From Massilia sp. Leaf139 (GTDB taxonomy: Bacteria > Pseudomonadota > Gammaproteobacteria > Burkholderiales > Burkholderiaceae_D): a stretch of DNA of 64,000 nucleotides. A program made the position numbers and the translations under genes. The stretch covers positions 791 to 64,790 of the forward strand of contig NZ_LMOJ01000003.1 of NCBI RefSeq assembly GCF_001424165.1. Direction: 5' to 3'. The notes under the pieces were generated by a model. It was not told the origin of the DNA. It saw nothing but the letters and a program-made list of their open reading frames with translations, and did not search any database. Below, one piece after another: positions 63,672 through 64,000 of this stretch (the stretch's first letter is position 1; each line of letters begins with the position of its first letter).

Positions 63672-64000
63672 TTACGCGAGCGCATGCGCATCGCAGTATG
63701 AGCTGATCATCTCCGTAGCGAGGCGAGAGTCGTCAATGTCAAGGGTAAGCATTTCGTCTCTCTCAAGCTCGATGCCAAGGGCTCGGCTGACGATATCCCG
63801 GTCACATGTGTACGCGCCGGAAAGAACCATTAATTTTTCCTTCCACAGGACGTCTCGCGCGCCCCCATTGCTTCGAACGCGCCGCAAAGGATCCTTTTGG
63901 TTTGCCACGCTGCAGATCACATGGCGCGGAATGGCTCTTCCTTTGACCTTCCGGAGCAGGTGAAGCACACGGTTCGTACCGCCTGCAATTGTCTTGATCT
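63672..64000 (-). CDS. C-terminal part of a hypothetical protein (cut by right edge)
   Basis: The frame is open from the right edge to the stop at 63672, about 109 codons; a GTG at 63968 is unlikely to be the true start because coding character continues upstream (IKTIAGGTNRVLHLLRK). The visible part includes VKGRAIPRHVICSVANQKDP, DVLWKEKLMVLSGAYTCDRD and LGIELERDEMLTLDIDDSRL. I do not recognise the family. It may belong to the same defence-type island. Confidence 0.55.
   Translation of the reverse strand, partial: IKTIAGGTNRVLHLLRKVKGRAIPRHVICSVANQKDPLRRVRSNGGARDVLWKEKLMVLSGAYTCDRDIVSRALGIELERDEMLTLDIDDSRLATEMISSYCDAHALA

Overview
The window reads as part of a large conjugative plasmid of a GC-rich betaproteobacterium. 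The flavour of the genes (VirB/VirD4 transfer system, KorA-like repressor, chemoreceptor, OsmC, YihY) suggests Burkholderiales and most likely Oxalobacteraceae (Massilia, Janthinobacterium, Duganella). That placement is inferred from protein style alone; no rRNA or other marker gene is present.

Layout. 1-6025 (minus) is the N-terminal 2,008 codons of a giant RHS/YD-repeat protein that runs off the left edge. 6.3-10 kb is a gene graveyard: relics of DNA polymerase II (polB), an AI-2E/PerM-type transporter and elongation factor Tu, plus palindromes and reverse-oriented iterons. 10.0-18 kb is the replication and maintenance block: parB and parA (minus), about 2 kb of iterons with a duplicated AT-rich origin module, a Rep_3-type initiator (plus), an unknown 288-aa gene and an atypical tyrosine recombinase (minus). 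18-31.7 kb is accessory cargo: OsmC-like, YihY/BrkB-like, a coiled-coil/GIY-YIG protein, two small secreted cysteine-rich proteins, a DUF4365-like protein, a cheW-chemoreceptor pair (the receptor is interrupted by an in-frame stop) and a secreted beta-helix protein.

31.9-47.1 kb (minus) is one long transfer operon: two small leading genes, VirB2, VirB3, VirB4, VirB5, a membrane protein, an EexN-like lipoprotein, VirB6, VirB7, VirB8, VirB9, VirB10, a small ORF, VirB11, VirD4 and an LPD7-domain protein. It diverges from a control operon (plus): KorA/TrfB-like repressor, IncC-like ParA, KorB-like ParB. This is followed by a probable oriT, a MobC-like accessory protein and a VirD2-like relaxase (47.2-52 kb), then plasmid backbone genes of unknown role, including a second EexN copy.

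55.5-63.1 kb looks like a defence-type island: a PLD-family protein, a decayed IS3 element, and a two-gene unit that I consider the most interesting part of the window. In that unit a 1,007-aa protein joins a catalytically degraded type I adenine-methylase-like domain to a PtuA-like (Septu) ABC/OLD-type ATPase, and it overlaps by four bases an HNH endonuclease gene (PtuB-like). A divergently oriented gene with an Rx6H HEPN-like motif lies beside it. The right edge cuts a further gene.

Two regulatory patterns tie the plasmid together. A 53-bp promoter/operator block is shared by the korA-like gene and the beta-helix gene 17 kb away. A palindrome, TTTCGTCATGACGAAA, is embedded in coding sequence in the korB-like gene and in the start of the transfer operon.
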